DNA from: Kalymmatonema gypsitolerans NIES-4073
GTDB lineage: Bacteria > Cyanobacteriota > Cyanobacteriia > Cyanobacteriales > Nostocaceae
NCBI RefSeq assembly: GCF_002368435.1
Contig: NZ_AP018264.1
Span: 170,763-234,762, forward strand
Reading direction: 5' to 3'
Length of the DNA stretch: 64,000 bases
The notes beneath the pieces were generated by a model. It was not told where the DNA came from, searched no databases, and was given only the letters and a program-made list of their open reading frames with translations. Both the position numbers and the translations under genes were made by a program. This document shows, piece after piece, positions 1 to 7,698 of the stretch (its first letter is position 1; every line of letters starts with the position of its first letter).

Positions 1-1
1 G

Positions 2-1723
2 AAGGGTTCAATTGACGTAAAAGCCAATATGAACATTGAGGAGGCAGTTAAGGCACAAGAAACTATCCTCAGAGGCAGTCTCCCCATCCATACTGCTGTT
101 GTTTTTTGTGTCCATCGTCACAGTCGTCACAAACTTGACGAAGCTTGTCAATACCTTTCTAGCTGCTTCTTACGACCTGCTGTAGTTGATAGAGAAATCG
201 AGTATGCCTGGAAAACATGGTTACAATGTGTACCTGTTGTTTGGGAAAACCTACTCACAAGACCCTTTAACCGTCGTCTCCCCTATTTCTCATCAGAAGT
301 TCCCGGACTCATGCCGATAGTCAGAACAGCTACGGGAGATAAATCCGGGTTTGAGCTAATTGCTGAAGAGGGAGGAACTCCAGTACATCTCGACTTGTAC
401 AAGCAGCACAAAAATCTCGCTATTTTCGGTACTACCCGTGCAGGGAAATCTGTCCTAGTAGCAGGTCTATTAACACCTGCCTTGGCTCAAAACATTCCCG
501 TAATTGCACTTGATTATCCCAAACCCGATGGTACTAGTACGTTTACTGACTACACCAAATTTATGGGAGAAGAAGGAGCTTATTTTGATATTAGTAAAGA
601 GTCGAATAATTTATTTGAATTACCTGATTTAAGGGGGTATGAGCCTGAAGTTATTAAAGAGAGAATGACCGATTTCAAGGAATTCTTGAAATCCACATTA
701 ATGATTATGGTGTTAGGGACAAATCCTGTAGGGGTAAGTCCGACAACGGTATCAAATATTGAAAGTATCATTACAATCACAATTGAAACTTTTTATAACG
801 ATGAAGATATCAAACTTCGGTACAAGCTAGCCCTAGAAAATGGATTGGGAACACCTGAATGGGCAGATATTCCCACACTTAAAGATTTCTATAATTATTG
901 TTCGCCTGGGTTTATAAAACTCGATTCCATCACCAATAATAGTAAAGAAATTCTCGATGCCCTTGACCAAATCAGATTGCGATTAAAGTTTTGGCTAAAT
1001 TCACGAGTTGGGCAATCAATCGCCAATCCATCTAGCTTTAGAACTGATGCTCGATTGCTTGTATTCGCACTGCGATCGCTTGGGAGTGAAGCCGATGCCG
1101 CAGTCCTTGCCCTGAGTGCCTATTCCGCAGCTTTACGTAGAGCTTTATCATCTAAAGTATCAATATTTTTCTTAGATGAAGCACCAATTTTATTCAATTT
1201 TGAGAGCATAGCCGAGCTAATTGGTAGACTCTGCGCTAATGGGGCGAAAGCAGGTATACGTGTAATTTTATCTGCCCAAGAACCAGAAAGTATCTTCCAA
1301 AGTAAGTCTGCTTCCAAGATATTTGCTAACATCACAACCCGCCTGATCGGTCGGATTCAAACATCGGCAGTTGACCCATTTGTGAACAGGTTTAAATATC
1401 CTTATGAAATTATCTCGCGTAATAGTACCGAAGCATTCTTTCCCAAACGCGAAAGTATTTATTCACAGTGGTTACTTGATGACAATGGCAAACTTACTTT
1501 CTGTAGATATTATCCTGCTTATTGCTTACTTGCAGCAGTAGCAAATAACCCGAATGAGCAAGAATTACGCACTCTATTTCTCAATAAATATGCCGATAAT
1601 CCAATGCTGGGTATGGTGAAATTTTCAGAAAGCTATATACAACTGCTTCGGGGAGATGAGTTAAGCCAAGAAGCACAACAATTACTGGATAACAATAACA
1701 ATCAGCAATTAAAGTCAGCATAA
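2..1723 (+). CDS. VirB4/TraC-like conjugation ATPase, 5' end cut by window
   Basis: The reading frame is open to the left window edge, so this is the C-terminal part of a longer protein; the first ATG is at 29 but nothing marks it as the true start. Counting from that Met, a Walker A motif GTTRAGKS lies at residues 134-141 and a Walker B strand ending FFLDEAP near 377-386. This is the arrangement of the VirB4/TraC/TrbE ATPases that power type IV secretion and pilus assembly at the inner membrane. About 560 residues are visible; family members usually exceed 800. It heads a plus-strand run of secretion genes, which supports the assignment. The exact subfamily cannot be fixed without the missing N-terminus. 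Confidence 0.8.
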   Translation, partial: KGSIDVKANMNIEEAVKAQETILRGSLPIHTAVVFCVHRHSRHKLDEACQYLSSCFLRPAVVDREIEYAWKTWLQCVPVVWENLLTRPFNRRLPYFSSEVPGLMPIVRTATGDKSGFELIAEEGGTPVHLDLYKQHKNLAIFGTTRAGKSVLVAGLLTPALAQNIPVIALDYPKPDGTSTFTDYTKFMGEEGAYFDISKESNNLFELPDLRGYEPEVIKERMTDFKEFLKSTLMIMVLGTNPVGVSPTTVSNIESIITITIETFYNDEDIKLRYKLALENGLGTPEWADIPTLKDFYNYCSPGFIKLDSITNNSKEILDALDQIRLRLKFWLNSRVGQSIANPSSFRTDARLLVFALRSLGSEADAAVLALSAYSAALRRALSSKVSIFFLDEAPILFNFESIAELIGRLCANGAKAGIRVILSAQEPESIFQSKSASKIFANITTRLIGRIQTSAVDPFVNRFKYPYEIISRNSTEAFFPKRESIYSQWLLDDNGKLTFCRYYPAYCLLAAVANNPNEQELRTLFLNKYADNPMLGMVKFSESYIQLLRGDELSQEAQQLLDNNNNQQLKSA

Positions 1724-1835
1724 ATTATAGAAGAAAAGCTAAGAATAATCTGGATTTATAACAAGAAGAATCAATAACTCATAAACAAGTGGCTTAACTT
1801 TGATTGCCACATTGATTATTTTATCCACCAAAAGT

Positions 1836-2567
1836 ATGAAACCAAAATTCAAGTTTACTAAGAAAGGAGTAATAATCGGGTCAATAATTGGTCTGGTTAC
1901 TTTACTCGGTACAGCACCTAGCTATGCCTTTTCAATTGACGACTTCTTCAAGGTTTTAGGGAAATTCAATAACTATTTTGAGGAAACCAAAAAGGAACTC
2001 ACTTCAGGAACTAATAAATGGGGTGGGATGAAAGGCGAAGCTAAAACTGCTATTCAGACTGGCAGTATGGATATGCCAGATCCAGTCAACTCAGCCGAAA
2101 AACTCAAAGAGCAACTTAAGAGCAAGGGTAACTGGAATGAAAGCAACACAGTTGAAGCTGCGGTCAGTGCAGCTAACGAACTGGAGAGAGAAACCACCCG
2201 CGCTACGATCGCCAGCGTCTTAGGGGAAGTCGGACAAGAACGTACCAAAAATGAGATAGAAGCAACTGAACAAACTGTAGCCGAGGCCAAAGAACTCGCA
2301 GAATCTGCACAACCAATGGATGCTTCACAAAACATCCTCAAGGTTATTGCTGCCCAAAACTCGCAAATTGTCTCAATGTTGGGTCAATCTCGCATTGACG
2401 GACTGCAAACACGGCACGATGCCCAGCAAACTAACCTGATGCTATCTCAACTTGCCGAACAGGGGGCAAGCGATCGCCGTCGTCAAAACCTGATGATGGA
2501 CGGTATTAGCGCCCAGTATATCGAAATCAGTGGGTTTAGCAGTCTCAAAACTACCGCAGGTGAATAA
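1836..2567 (+). CDS. Exported conjugation protein, VirB5/TrbJ-like position
   Basis: A 243-residue protein with a clear Sec signal peptide: basic start, hydrophobic segment, cleavage expected after APSYA near residue 31. The mature part is rich in Ala, Glu and Gln and looks mostly helical, with a predicted coiled-coil-like stretch near residues 90-150. The TTG at 1800 would add 12 residues ahead of the signal peptide, so the ATG at 1836 is preferred. Lying between the VirB4-like ATPase and the VirB6-like protein, it occupies the place where many systems encode the periplasmic VirB5/TrbJ component. That assignment is from context and fold type, not from a recognised motif. Confidence 0.55.
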   Translation: MKPKFKFTKKGVIIGSIIGLVTLLGTAPSYAFSIDDFFKVLGKFNNYFEETKKELTSGTNKWGGMKGEAKTAIQTGSMDMPDPVNSAEKLKEQLKSKGNWNESNTVEAAVSAANELERETTRATIASVLGEVGQERTKNEIEATEQTVAEAKELAESAQPMDASQNILKVIAAQNSQIVSMLGQSRIDGLQTRHDAQQTNLMLSQLAEQGASDRRRQNLMMDGISAQYIEISGFSSLKTTAGE

Positions 2568-2581
2568 TTCACCTTAATTAG

Positions 2582-2610
2582 TTGGTCATCTCTGCAATTG
2601 AGATGACCAA
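2582..2610 (+). terminator. Intercistronic hairpin
   Basis: A perfect 11-bp stem, TTGGTCATCTC pairing with GAGATGACCAA, with a 7-nt loop lies 15 nt after the stop of the exported protein and 28 nt before the VirB6-like start. No long T run follows, so it may be an attenuator or mRNA-stability hairpin rather than a full terminator. Confidence 0.5.
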
Positions 2611-2637
2611 TTCTCTATCAGGTACATAATACAGACC

Positions 2638-3789
2638 ATGTTAGAACATCTTGTAATTGCAACCGACCCATTCTTTGGACAAGACATTTTAGAAAATGCG
2701 TCAGCTGGAGCGCAACTAGTAGCAGAAGGTTTCAATGAACTTTGGCAGGAAACCCTCAACGGTAACTTGTACGGCTCGATGTGCAAAGTTGGTCAGTTTT
2801 TTGCGATCGCTACACTCACCCTTTTTATGGTTGAGTTAGGCAAAAACTGGATAAATCAAGAAGATATGAAAGCTCTCTCCAGTTGGATATGGCCCATTCT
2901 GGTTATCGGGCTACTAGCTAATAATGGCACTTTACTCAGAAGTGGAACACTCGCCATCCGGGGATACATTAATACTGTTAATAATGACATCCTGGAATTT
3001 ACTGCTGCCGGAGCCAACCTAGAAGTAGCATTCAACCGTGCAGTCGGTAATATTGCCCTCCAGCAGCAAGTAGGGGCGGCAATGGAAAGATGCCGTTCCA
3101 TCCCTGGTAACACGCAAGATTCAATCACCTGCTTGCAACAAGCAGAAGCAGAACTTAAAACCTCAGCCCCTGATCTATTTAAAGGAGAAGCCCCCGATAG
3201 CGGTAGTTGGGAATTTAACCCACTTCAGGCTTTATCTGATGCCAAAGACGCGCTCGAAAATCTCTCCCCTGGTCAAATCGCCGAAAAGATTGGTAATACT
3301 ATCACCAGCACAATCGGTTCAATGATTACCGGATTTGTCGCAGTCATCCTCCTCGCCCTCAATAACGCTTACCAGTGGGGTATCGAATTCACGATGCTTT
3401 TAACTGCCCTACTTGGCCCGTTGGCAATAGGCGGTTCGCTACTCCCCTTTGGTGCAAAACCTATTTTCGCTTGGCTAACTGGTTATTTCACCGTTGGAAT
3501 GGCGAAACTCTGCTTCAACATAATTATTGGTTTGTGCGGACAACTTATCGCTAATTCCGAACAAAATCAACCGATGATATTTCTGCTTTTTGTTGGGTTA
3601 GTTTCTCCTATCCTGGCATCTGCATTAGCCGCAGGTGGTGGAATAGCTGTTTGGACAGGATTAGGTAAAACAGTAGCATTTGGCTCTGAAATTGCAGCAG
3701 GAATCGCTACAGGTGGAGCAAGTACAACTGCTACGGTTGCTGTCAATGCCACCAAATTTGTTAGTTCCAAAATCAAAGTTAAAAAGTAA
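2638..3789 (+). CDS. VirB6/TrbL-like polytopic membrane protein
   Basis: A 383-residue protein with several hydrophobic segments: about residues 48-70, 80-100, a long cluster at 222-262, 275-300 and 310-340. A soluble loop with two Cys (C147 and C160 region) lies between the second and third. The C-terminus is Ala/Gly/Thr-rich and ends in a basic IKVKK tail. Topology, length and position next to VirB4-, VirB8- and VirB10-type genes match the VirB6/TrbL inner-membrane channel component of type IV secretion. Sequence conservation in this family is low, so the call rests on topology and context. The ATG start is well placed, downstream of the hairpin. Confidence 0.6.
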   Translation: MLEHLVIATDPFFGQDILENASAGAQLVAEGFNELWQETLNGNLYGSMCKVGQFFAIATLTLFMVELGKNWINQEDMKALSSWIWPILVIGLLANNGTLLRSGTLAIRGYINTVNNDILEFTAAGANLEVAFNRAVGNIALQQQVGAAMERCRSIPGNTQDSITCLQQAEAELKTSAPDLFKGEAPDSGSWEFNPLQALSDAKDALENLSPGQIAEKIGNTITSTIGSMITGFVAVILLALNNAYQWGIEFTMLLTALLGPLAIGGSLLPFGAKPIFAWLTGYFTVGMAKLCFNIIIGLCGQLIANSEQNQPMIFLLFVGLVSPILASALAAGGGIAVWTGLGKTVAFGSEIAAGIATGGASTTATVAVNATKFVSSKIKVKK

Positions 3790-3793
3790 TAAA

Positions 3794-4195
3794 TCAGAAT
3801 TCAGGAGTCAGAATAAATGAGACAGCCAGCCAAAACATTTCAAGATTTGATAGTTTGGCAAAAAGCACACCAGTTTGTTTTATTGCTATATCAATTTACT
3901 GGTCAGTTCCCTAAATCGGAAATATATGGACTTACCTCCCAATTTAGACGAGCAGCAATCTCTATTGCAGCAAATATAGCTGAGGGTTTTAAGAAAAAGG
4001 GAGCAGCAGATAAAGTTCGTTTTTTAAACATTGCACAAGGTTCTTTAGAAGAATGTCGCTACTATCTAATTCTTTCAAAAGACCTTAACTATGGTGACAT
4101 TTCAGGATTAATGCTTCAACTTGAGGAAGTTAGTAGGCTACTAACAGGCTACGCTAATTCCATTCTGAATTCTGACTCCTGACTCCTGAGTTCTT
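3794..4195. repeat. Inverted-repeat-bounded module carrying the four-helix-bundle gene
   Basis: TCAGGAGTCAGAAT at 3801-3814 is the perfect inverse of ATTCTGACTCCTGA at 4169-4182. Both copies sit in longer CTGAATTC/GACTCCT-rich stretches (3794-3814 and 4162-4195). The right copy supplies the last codons and stop of the enclosed ORF. The unit separates the VirB6- and VirB8-like genes, which in comparable operons are adjacent. Confidence 0.65.
3817..4182 (+). CDS. Four-helix bundle protein (S23/IVP, bAvd-like family)
   Basis: A 121-residue, all-helical protein. The pattern FQDLIVWQKAHQF, then YGLTSQFRRAAISIAANIAEG, then GSLEECRYYLILSKDL is typical of the family encoded in 23S rRNA intervening sequences and related to the Avd accessory protein of diversity-generating retroelements. 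Its cellular role in cyanobacteria is unknown. No reverse transcriptase or variable repeat is nearby, so no retroelement is claimed. The gene is bounded by inverted repeats and interrupts a conjugation operon, which suggests it arrived as a small cassette. Length is normal for the family. Confidence 0.85.
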   Translation: MRQPAKTFQDLIVWQKAHQFVLLLYQFTGQFPKSEIYGLTSQFRRAAISIAANIAEGFKKKGAADKVRFLNIAQGSLEECRYYLILSKDLNYGDISGLMLQLEEVSRLLTGYANSILNSDS

Positions 4196-4216
4196 CTTTG
4201 TAATTAACAAATAATT

Positions 4217-4993
4217 ATGCTTAAACCTAAGTCTAAATCTCAACCAGCTCGGCTCCTCAGTTATGGCCAATCTACCTCCACACCTATTGCAATGGCGATC
4301 GCCGTAACAGCAGGAGGAACTATCTTATCTACCCTATTGCAAATAATAAATATTGGCATGAGTGCTAGCACAAATCATCATGTCAAAGGCATGACGATTG
4401 TTCAACTCCAAGATGGGTCTATTTCACCTGGTAAATTTGCTGCTCCCAACGAACGCGAAGCCGAAACTATCAAACGCTTTATCTCAGATAGCATGATTAA
4501 AATGTTCGGCTGGAACGGAATAATCGAAGCAACAGAGAATGGCGAAAATGTCACTAAACCTGATAGGGGAATAGATATTCAAACAACAAAAAATAGTAGA
4601 AAAAAAATTCCCACTAGAGCCTGGGAAGCTGCATTTGCACTATCTGAAAATCAAGATTTTCGGGCAAACTTTCTCAAGAAATTAGCAGAAATCGTTCCAA
4701 GTGGTGTATTTAACGGTGAAGTTCAAGTTTCACTCGTCACCCGCCATATCTCTGAACCCAGAAAAATTAAGGATGGACAGTGGGAAGTCGATTATATCGC
4801 TACACTCGTAAGCTTTAATAGGAACGAAAACCAAGGCAAAGGAATCGCCTTTAACAAAACAATTACTGTTGAAGCTGTCGATACTCCCAAGTTACCAAAT
4901 AAGCCAACTGAACTCGATAAGAAAATTTATTTAGTACGAGAACCAGGTTTAGAAATTACTCAAATTGTTGATTATAACCTCGGCAAGAAATAA
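4217..4993 (+). CDS. VirB8-like bitopic secretion protein
   Basis: A 258-residue protein with a short cytoplasmic N-terminus, one membrane segment near residues 22-45 and a periplasmic domain of about 200 residues. The order (TM, helices, then beta strands such as WEVDYIATLVSF and KIYLVREPGLEITQI) fits the NTF2-like fold of VirB8/TraE proteins that scaffold the type IV secretion core. It stands directly before the VirB10 gene, 24 nt away, as in many VirB operons. No single diagnostic motif was recognised, so the family call is a structural and positional inference. Confidence 0.55.
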   Translation: MLKPKSKSQPARLLSYGQSTSTPIAMAIAVTAGGTILSTLLQIINIGMSASTNHHVKGMTIVQLQDGSISPGKFAAPNEREAETIKRFISDSMIKMFGWNGIIEATENGENVTKPDRGIDIQTTKNSRKKIPTRAWEAAFALSENQDFRANFLKKLAEIVPSGVFNGEVQVSLVTRHISEPRKIKDGQWEVDYIATLVSFNRNENQGKGIAFNKTITVEAVDTPKLPNKPTELDKKIYLVREPGLEITQIVDYNLGKK

Positions 4994-5017
4994 AAATCAT
5001 TAATCAAGCATAGAACT

Positions 5018-6844
5018 ATGTTACAGCTAGAGAATGAGGCTTCCCATAAAGATATATCTTCCGTAAATAGTCTTTTACCAATCGATAGTTCAGAAGACGA
5101 AGAAGTTGAAAATTCACAATTTGAGTTGGTTGAGGAAGATGAAACTGAAGTAGAAGACCCCGCGTTAATCCAAACTAAACACGACTTTGTTACATCTCCC
5201 TGGTCAAGGTTAGGAATTATTGGTGGTGCATTCGGTGCTGGGTTTCTAGTTATATTTGTTGTCCTCAACGGCATGATGAATGGGAGTGGTAAAAATGCAA
5301 AAAAACCAGAAGTAACTCCTACCCCAACTCCTACGGTTGCCGCATCTGAGAAAAAAGAAGGCGATGTTTATGCCAAGCTTGCTCTCGCCAAGCAACAGGA
5401 AGAACTTGATGCCCTAAATGGTCAAGCTAACACGGGAGACAAAGAGGAGAAAAAAGAAGCTACTGAAGAACAAGCCAAAAACCAAGAGAAAACCCGTTCT
5501 ATTCGACAACGAAGGGTAGTTGCTCAAGAAACTCCCCCTAATTCCAGAAGACGTGTATACCGGGAAGAAACACCGGAACCTGTTAGACCAACACGTAGAG
5601 TAGTGGCCTCACAGCCAATACCACCTCTGCGTCCTAGCGTTCCTCTGCCAAAATTTGCCAAACAAACAATTGCTAGCAACCAGAGTGTCGCCAAAGACCC
5701 AATAGCTGAACTCGAACGCCTGCGTAACCTGGGTTCGGTTGGTCGAGTTGAGTATATGCTAGCCAGTACCACTGTCAGTGAACCTACAAACACGACAGTA
5801 CAAGAAGTTACAGCTAAAACTGAAGAAACATTACGCCCAGCAGAACAAAATAGCGATCGCTCCCGTCGCCGCCGTAGCCGACGCAGCGAGAATACCGAAA
5901 CAGTTACCAATACCCCTAATCAAGTTGAAGAACTGCGCCCGCGTTGGCAACCTGTAACCACAAATGATAGTACTCCTGAGTATAGCAATACTGGTGACAA
6001 AGATAACAATCAAGCCGTGCCAGTTATTTATAGCTTCTCAGTAAAAGAACCACAAATTAGCTCAGAACTGGACAAAGAAAAGACCGTAGAATCCAGTTTT
6101 GCTAGTAACAAAGGAAACAACTCAACTCAGCAAATCGAACAAGTTGCAAATAACTACCTGCCAGAAGAAGCACAGATACTCCAAGAAACACAACCGCAAT
6201 ATTTAGTTGTCGGTTCGTTTGCAAGTGCAACCCTGGTAACTCCGCTCGTTATGCCCCAAACCAGTAATAACGCTCGTTCCCAAGAACAGACAAATACATT
6301 ACGGTTTGTCGCCCGGTTGGATGAGCCGCTTTATAGCAATACTGGTGAAATAGCGATTCCCGCCGGAACGCAGGTAACTATCGCAATGATTTCGGTTGAT
6401 AGCACATCAGGCGTGCGTGCTGAAGTCGCGGCCATCCTCAAGGATGGCACAGAATATCCTCTATCACCTGGAACGATATCGGTTTTGGGAGAGGCGGGTT
6501 CACCCCTAATCGCCAGACCTTACGACGACAAGGGATCTGAAATTGCCAAATATGATGCCACATTAGGGACAATAGCTGGTCTTGCCAAGGTAGGGGAAAT
6601 TATTAACCAGCCGGATGAAGAAGTCACAGAAGATTTACCTTTAGGTGGGACAAGAACCCGCAGCCGCAATAACAACCGCAACCTGGGAGCTGCTTTCCTT
6701 GAAGGTGCCTTTGGTAAACTTGGCGAAACAGTCAGCAAGCGGACAGAACGTGCTACTGACGAAATCAATCGCCGTCCCAATGTTTGGTATGTGCCTAAAG
6801 ACACCAAAATCACAATCAAAGTCGATAGGTCAATCAAGCTGTGA
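5018..6844 (+). CDS. virB10: VirB10/TrbI-like core-complex protein
   Basis: A 608-residue protein with an acidic N-terminus, a single membrane segment at about 65-87, a long Pro/Arg/Gln-rich linker (about 95-400) and a C-terminal beta domain. That domain carries LRFVARLDEPLYSNTG, PAGTQVTIAMISVD and a closing WYVPKDTKITIKVDRSIKL. This is the architecture of VirB10/TrbI, which spans inner and outer membranes in the secretion core complex. The linker is longer than usual and rich in RRR clusters. The stop overlaps the next start by four bases (GTGA), so the two genes are translationally coupled. Confidence 0.8.
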   Translation: MLQLENEASHKDISSVNSLLPIDSSEDEEVENSQFELVEEDETEVEDPALIQTKHDFVTSPWSRLGIIGGAFGAGFLVIFVVLNGMMNGSGKNAKKPEVTPTPTPTVAASEKKEGDVYAKLALAKQQEELDALNGQANTGDKEEKKEATEEQAKNQEKTRSIRQRRVVAQETPPNSRRRVYREETPEPVRPTRRVVASQPIPPLRPSVPLPKFAKQTIASNQSVAKDPIAELERLRNLGSVGRVEYMLASTTVSEPTNTTVQEVTAKTEETLRPAEQNSDRSRRRRSRRSENTETVTNTPNQVEELRPRWQPVTTNDSTPEYSNTGDKDNNQAVPVIYSFSVKEPQISSELDKEKTVESSFASNKGNNSTQQIEQVANNYLPEEAQILQETQPQYLVVGSFASATLVTPLVMPQTSNNARSQEQTNTLRFVARLDEPLYSNTGEIAIPAGTQVTIAMISVDSTSGVRAEVAAILKDGTEYPLSPGTISVLGEAGSPLIARPYDDKGSEIAKYDATLGTIAGLAKVGEIINQPDEEVTEDLPLGGTRTRSRNNNRNLGAAFLEGAFGKLGETVSKRTERATDEINRRPNVWYVPKDTKITIKVDRSIKL

Positions 6845-7698
6845 AACTAAGAGATATAGCAGATTTTAGTTTAAGGATGCCTTGGGCGATCGCCTCTGGC
6901 ACTGCGCTCCGCGCAATCGCCTTTAGCGGATGCCTCACCATCACCTCCGTGCTTGCACCAAACCAACTTGTACTAGCAAATACTATCCGTCAAGTCGCAG
7001 CGTCCCAGGTATCAGGGGAAAATGCTCAATTGCAGACAGTTAAGGTCTGGCCCGGACATGGGGTATCAATATCGTTCTACAACACCAGAGAAATTATCAA
7101 GAAAATCTGGCTGGATGACCCATCTAGGTTTGTTTTTGATGTAGACGGATGTCTTGAGGGCTTGGGTAAGTGTTCTGGAAGCAGCACGGGTGCAGGACTA
7201 ATTCACATTCGCCGCATCGAGACAGTCAAAATCCCCGGTTTACCACCAGCTCCTTACGGGGCGCACATGACGGTGATTACCGAATCTGGCTCAACAAGGA
7301 AAAGCTATCACTTCCGGATTGTAGCGGGCAGTGGCACACCAGAGTACAGCCAAATTGAAATTATTGGCGACACTCCTAGCAAACCTGAAGAAGTAAAACC
7401 AAAGGTCAGTTACACCGCATTATCTGATAGCAGACATATCGCCAAAGGGATGCAAGTTGCTCTAAAAAACCAGTGGGTTACGACAGACAGCAAGCTCTGG
7501 AAGCGTCTGAACCAACTTGTGGAGTTGCGATCGCAAGGAGAGGAACTTGTCGTCGCCGCCAGCACCGCCGGAGTATCAATGCAATTGGTTGAAAAACTCA
7601 TGCTACTGGGTGGAAAGCGCTTGTTAGAAATACCACCACAGCGCAATAACCCTCTCACAACAACAAATCTAGGTAAATCAAGTTTTAAAGAACAGTGA
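6841..7698 (+). CDS. VirB9/TraO-like exported secretion protein
   Basis: A 285-residue protein starting with GTG at 6841, overlapping the VirB10 stop by four bases. A hydrophobic N-terminal region ends near residue 48 (NQLVLA) and looks like a signal peptide. The next part (V-WPGHGVSISFYNTRE, then MTVITESGSTRKSYHFRIV) resembles the N-terminal beta domain of VirB9/TrbG proteins, which bind VirB10. Unusually, bases 6886-6934 inside the signal region are a GCGATCGCC-type dispersed repeat translated in frame. The family call is moderate; it could be another periplasmic T4SS component. Confidence 0.5.
   Translation: MKLRDIADFSLRMPWAIASGTALRAIAFSGCLTITSVLAPNQLVLANTIRQVAASQVSGENAQLQTVKVWPGHGVSISFYNTREIIKKIWLDDPSRFVFDVDGCLEGLGKCSGSSTGAGLIHIRRIETVKIPGLPPAPYGAHMTVITESGSTRKSYHFRIVAGSGTPEYSQIEIIGDTPSKPEEVKPKVSYTALSDSRHIAKGMQVALKNQWVTTDSKLWKRLNQLVELRSQGEELVVAASTAGVSMQLVEKLMLLGGKRLLEIPPQRNNPLTTTNLGKSSFKEQ
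6886..6934 (+). repeat. Small dispersed repeat translated within a signal-peptide region
   Basis: A stretch beginning GCGATCGCCTCTGGCACTGC and continuing CTCCGCGCAATCGCC has the look of Nostoc-type dispersed repeats built around HIP1. It lies in frame inside the VirB9-like gene and encodes an Ala/Gly-rich part of the leader. Confidence 0.5.

Noticed and set aside
3817..4182. Diversity-generating retroelement accessory protein (Avd)
   Set aside because: No reverse transcriptase or template/variable repeat pair is nearby, so only the fold family is claimed.
5524..5910. A 128-codon minus-strand ORF inside virB10
   Set aside because: It is the antisense shadow of the Arg/Pro-rich linker and has no ribosome-binding site.
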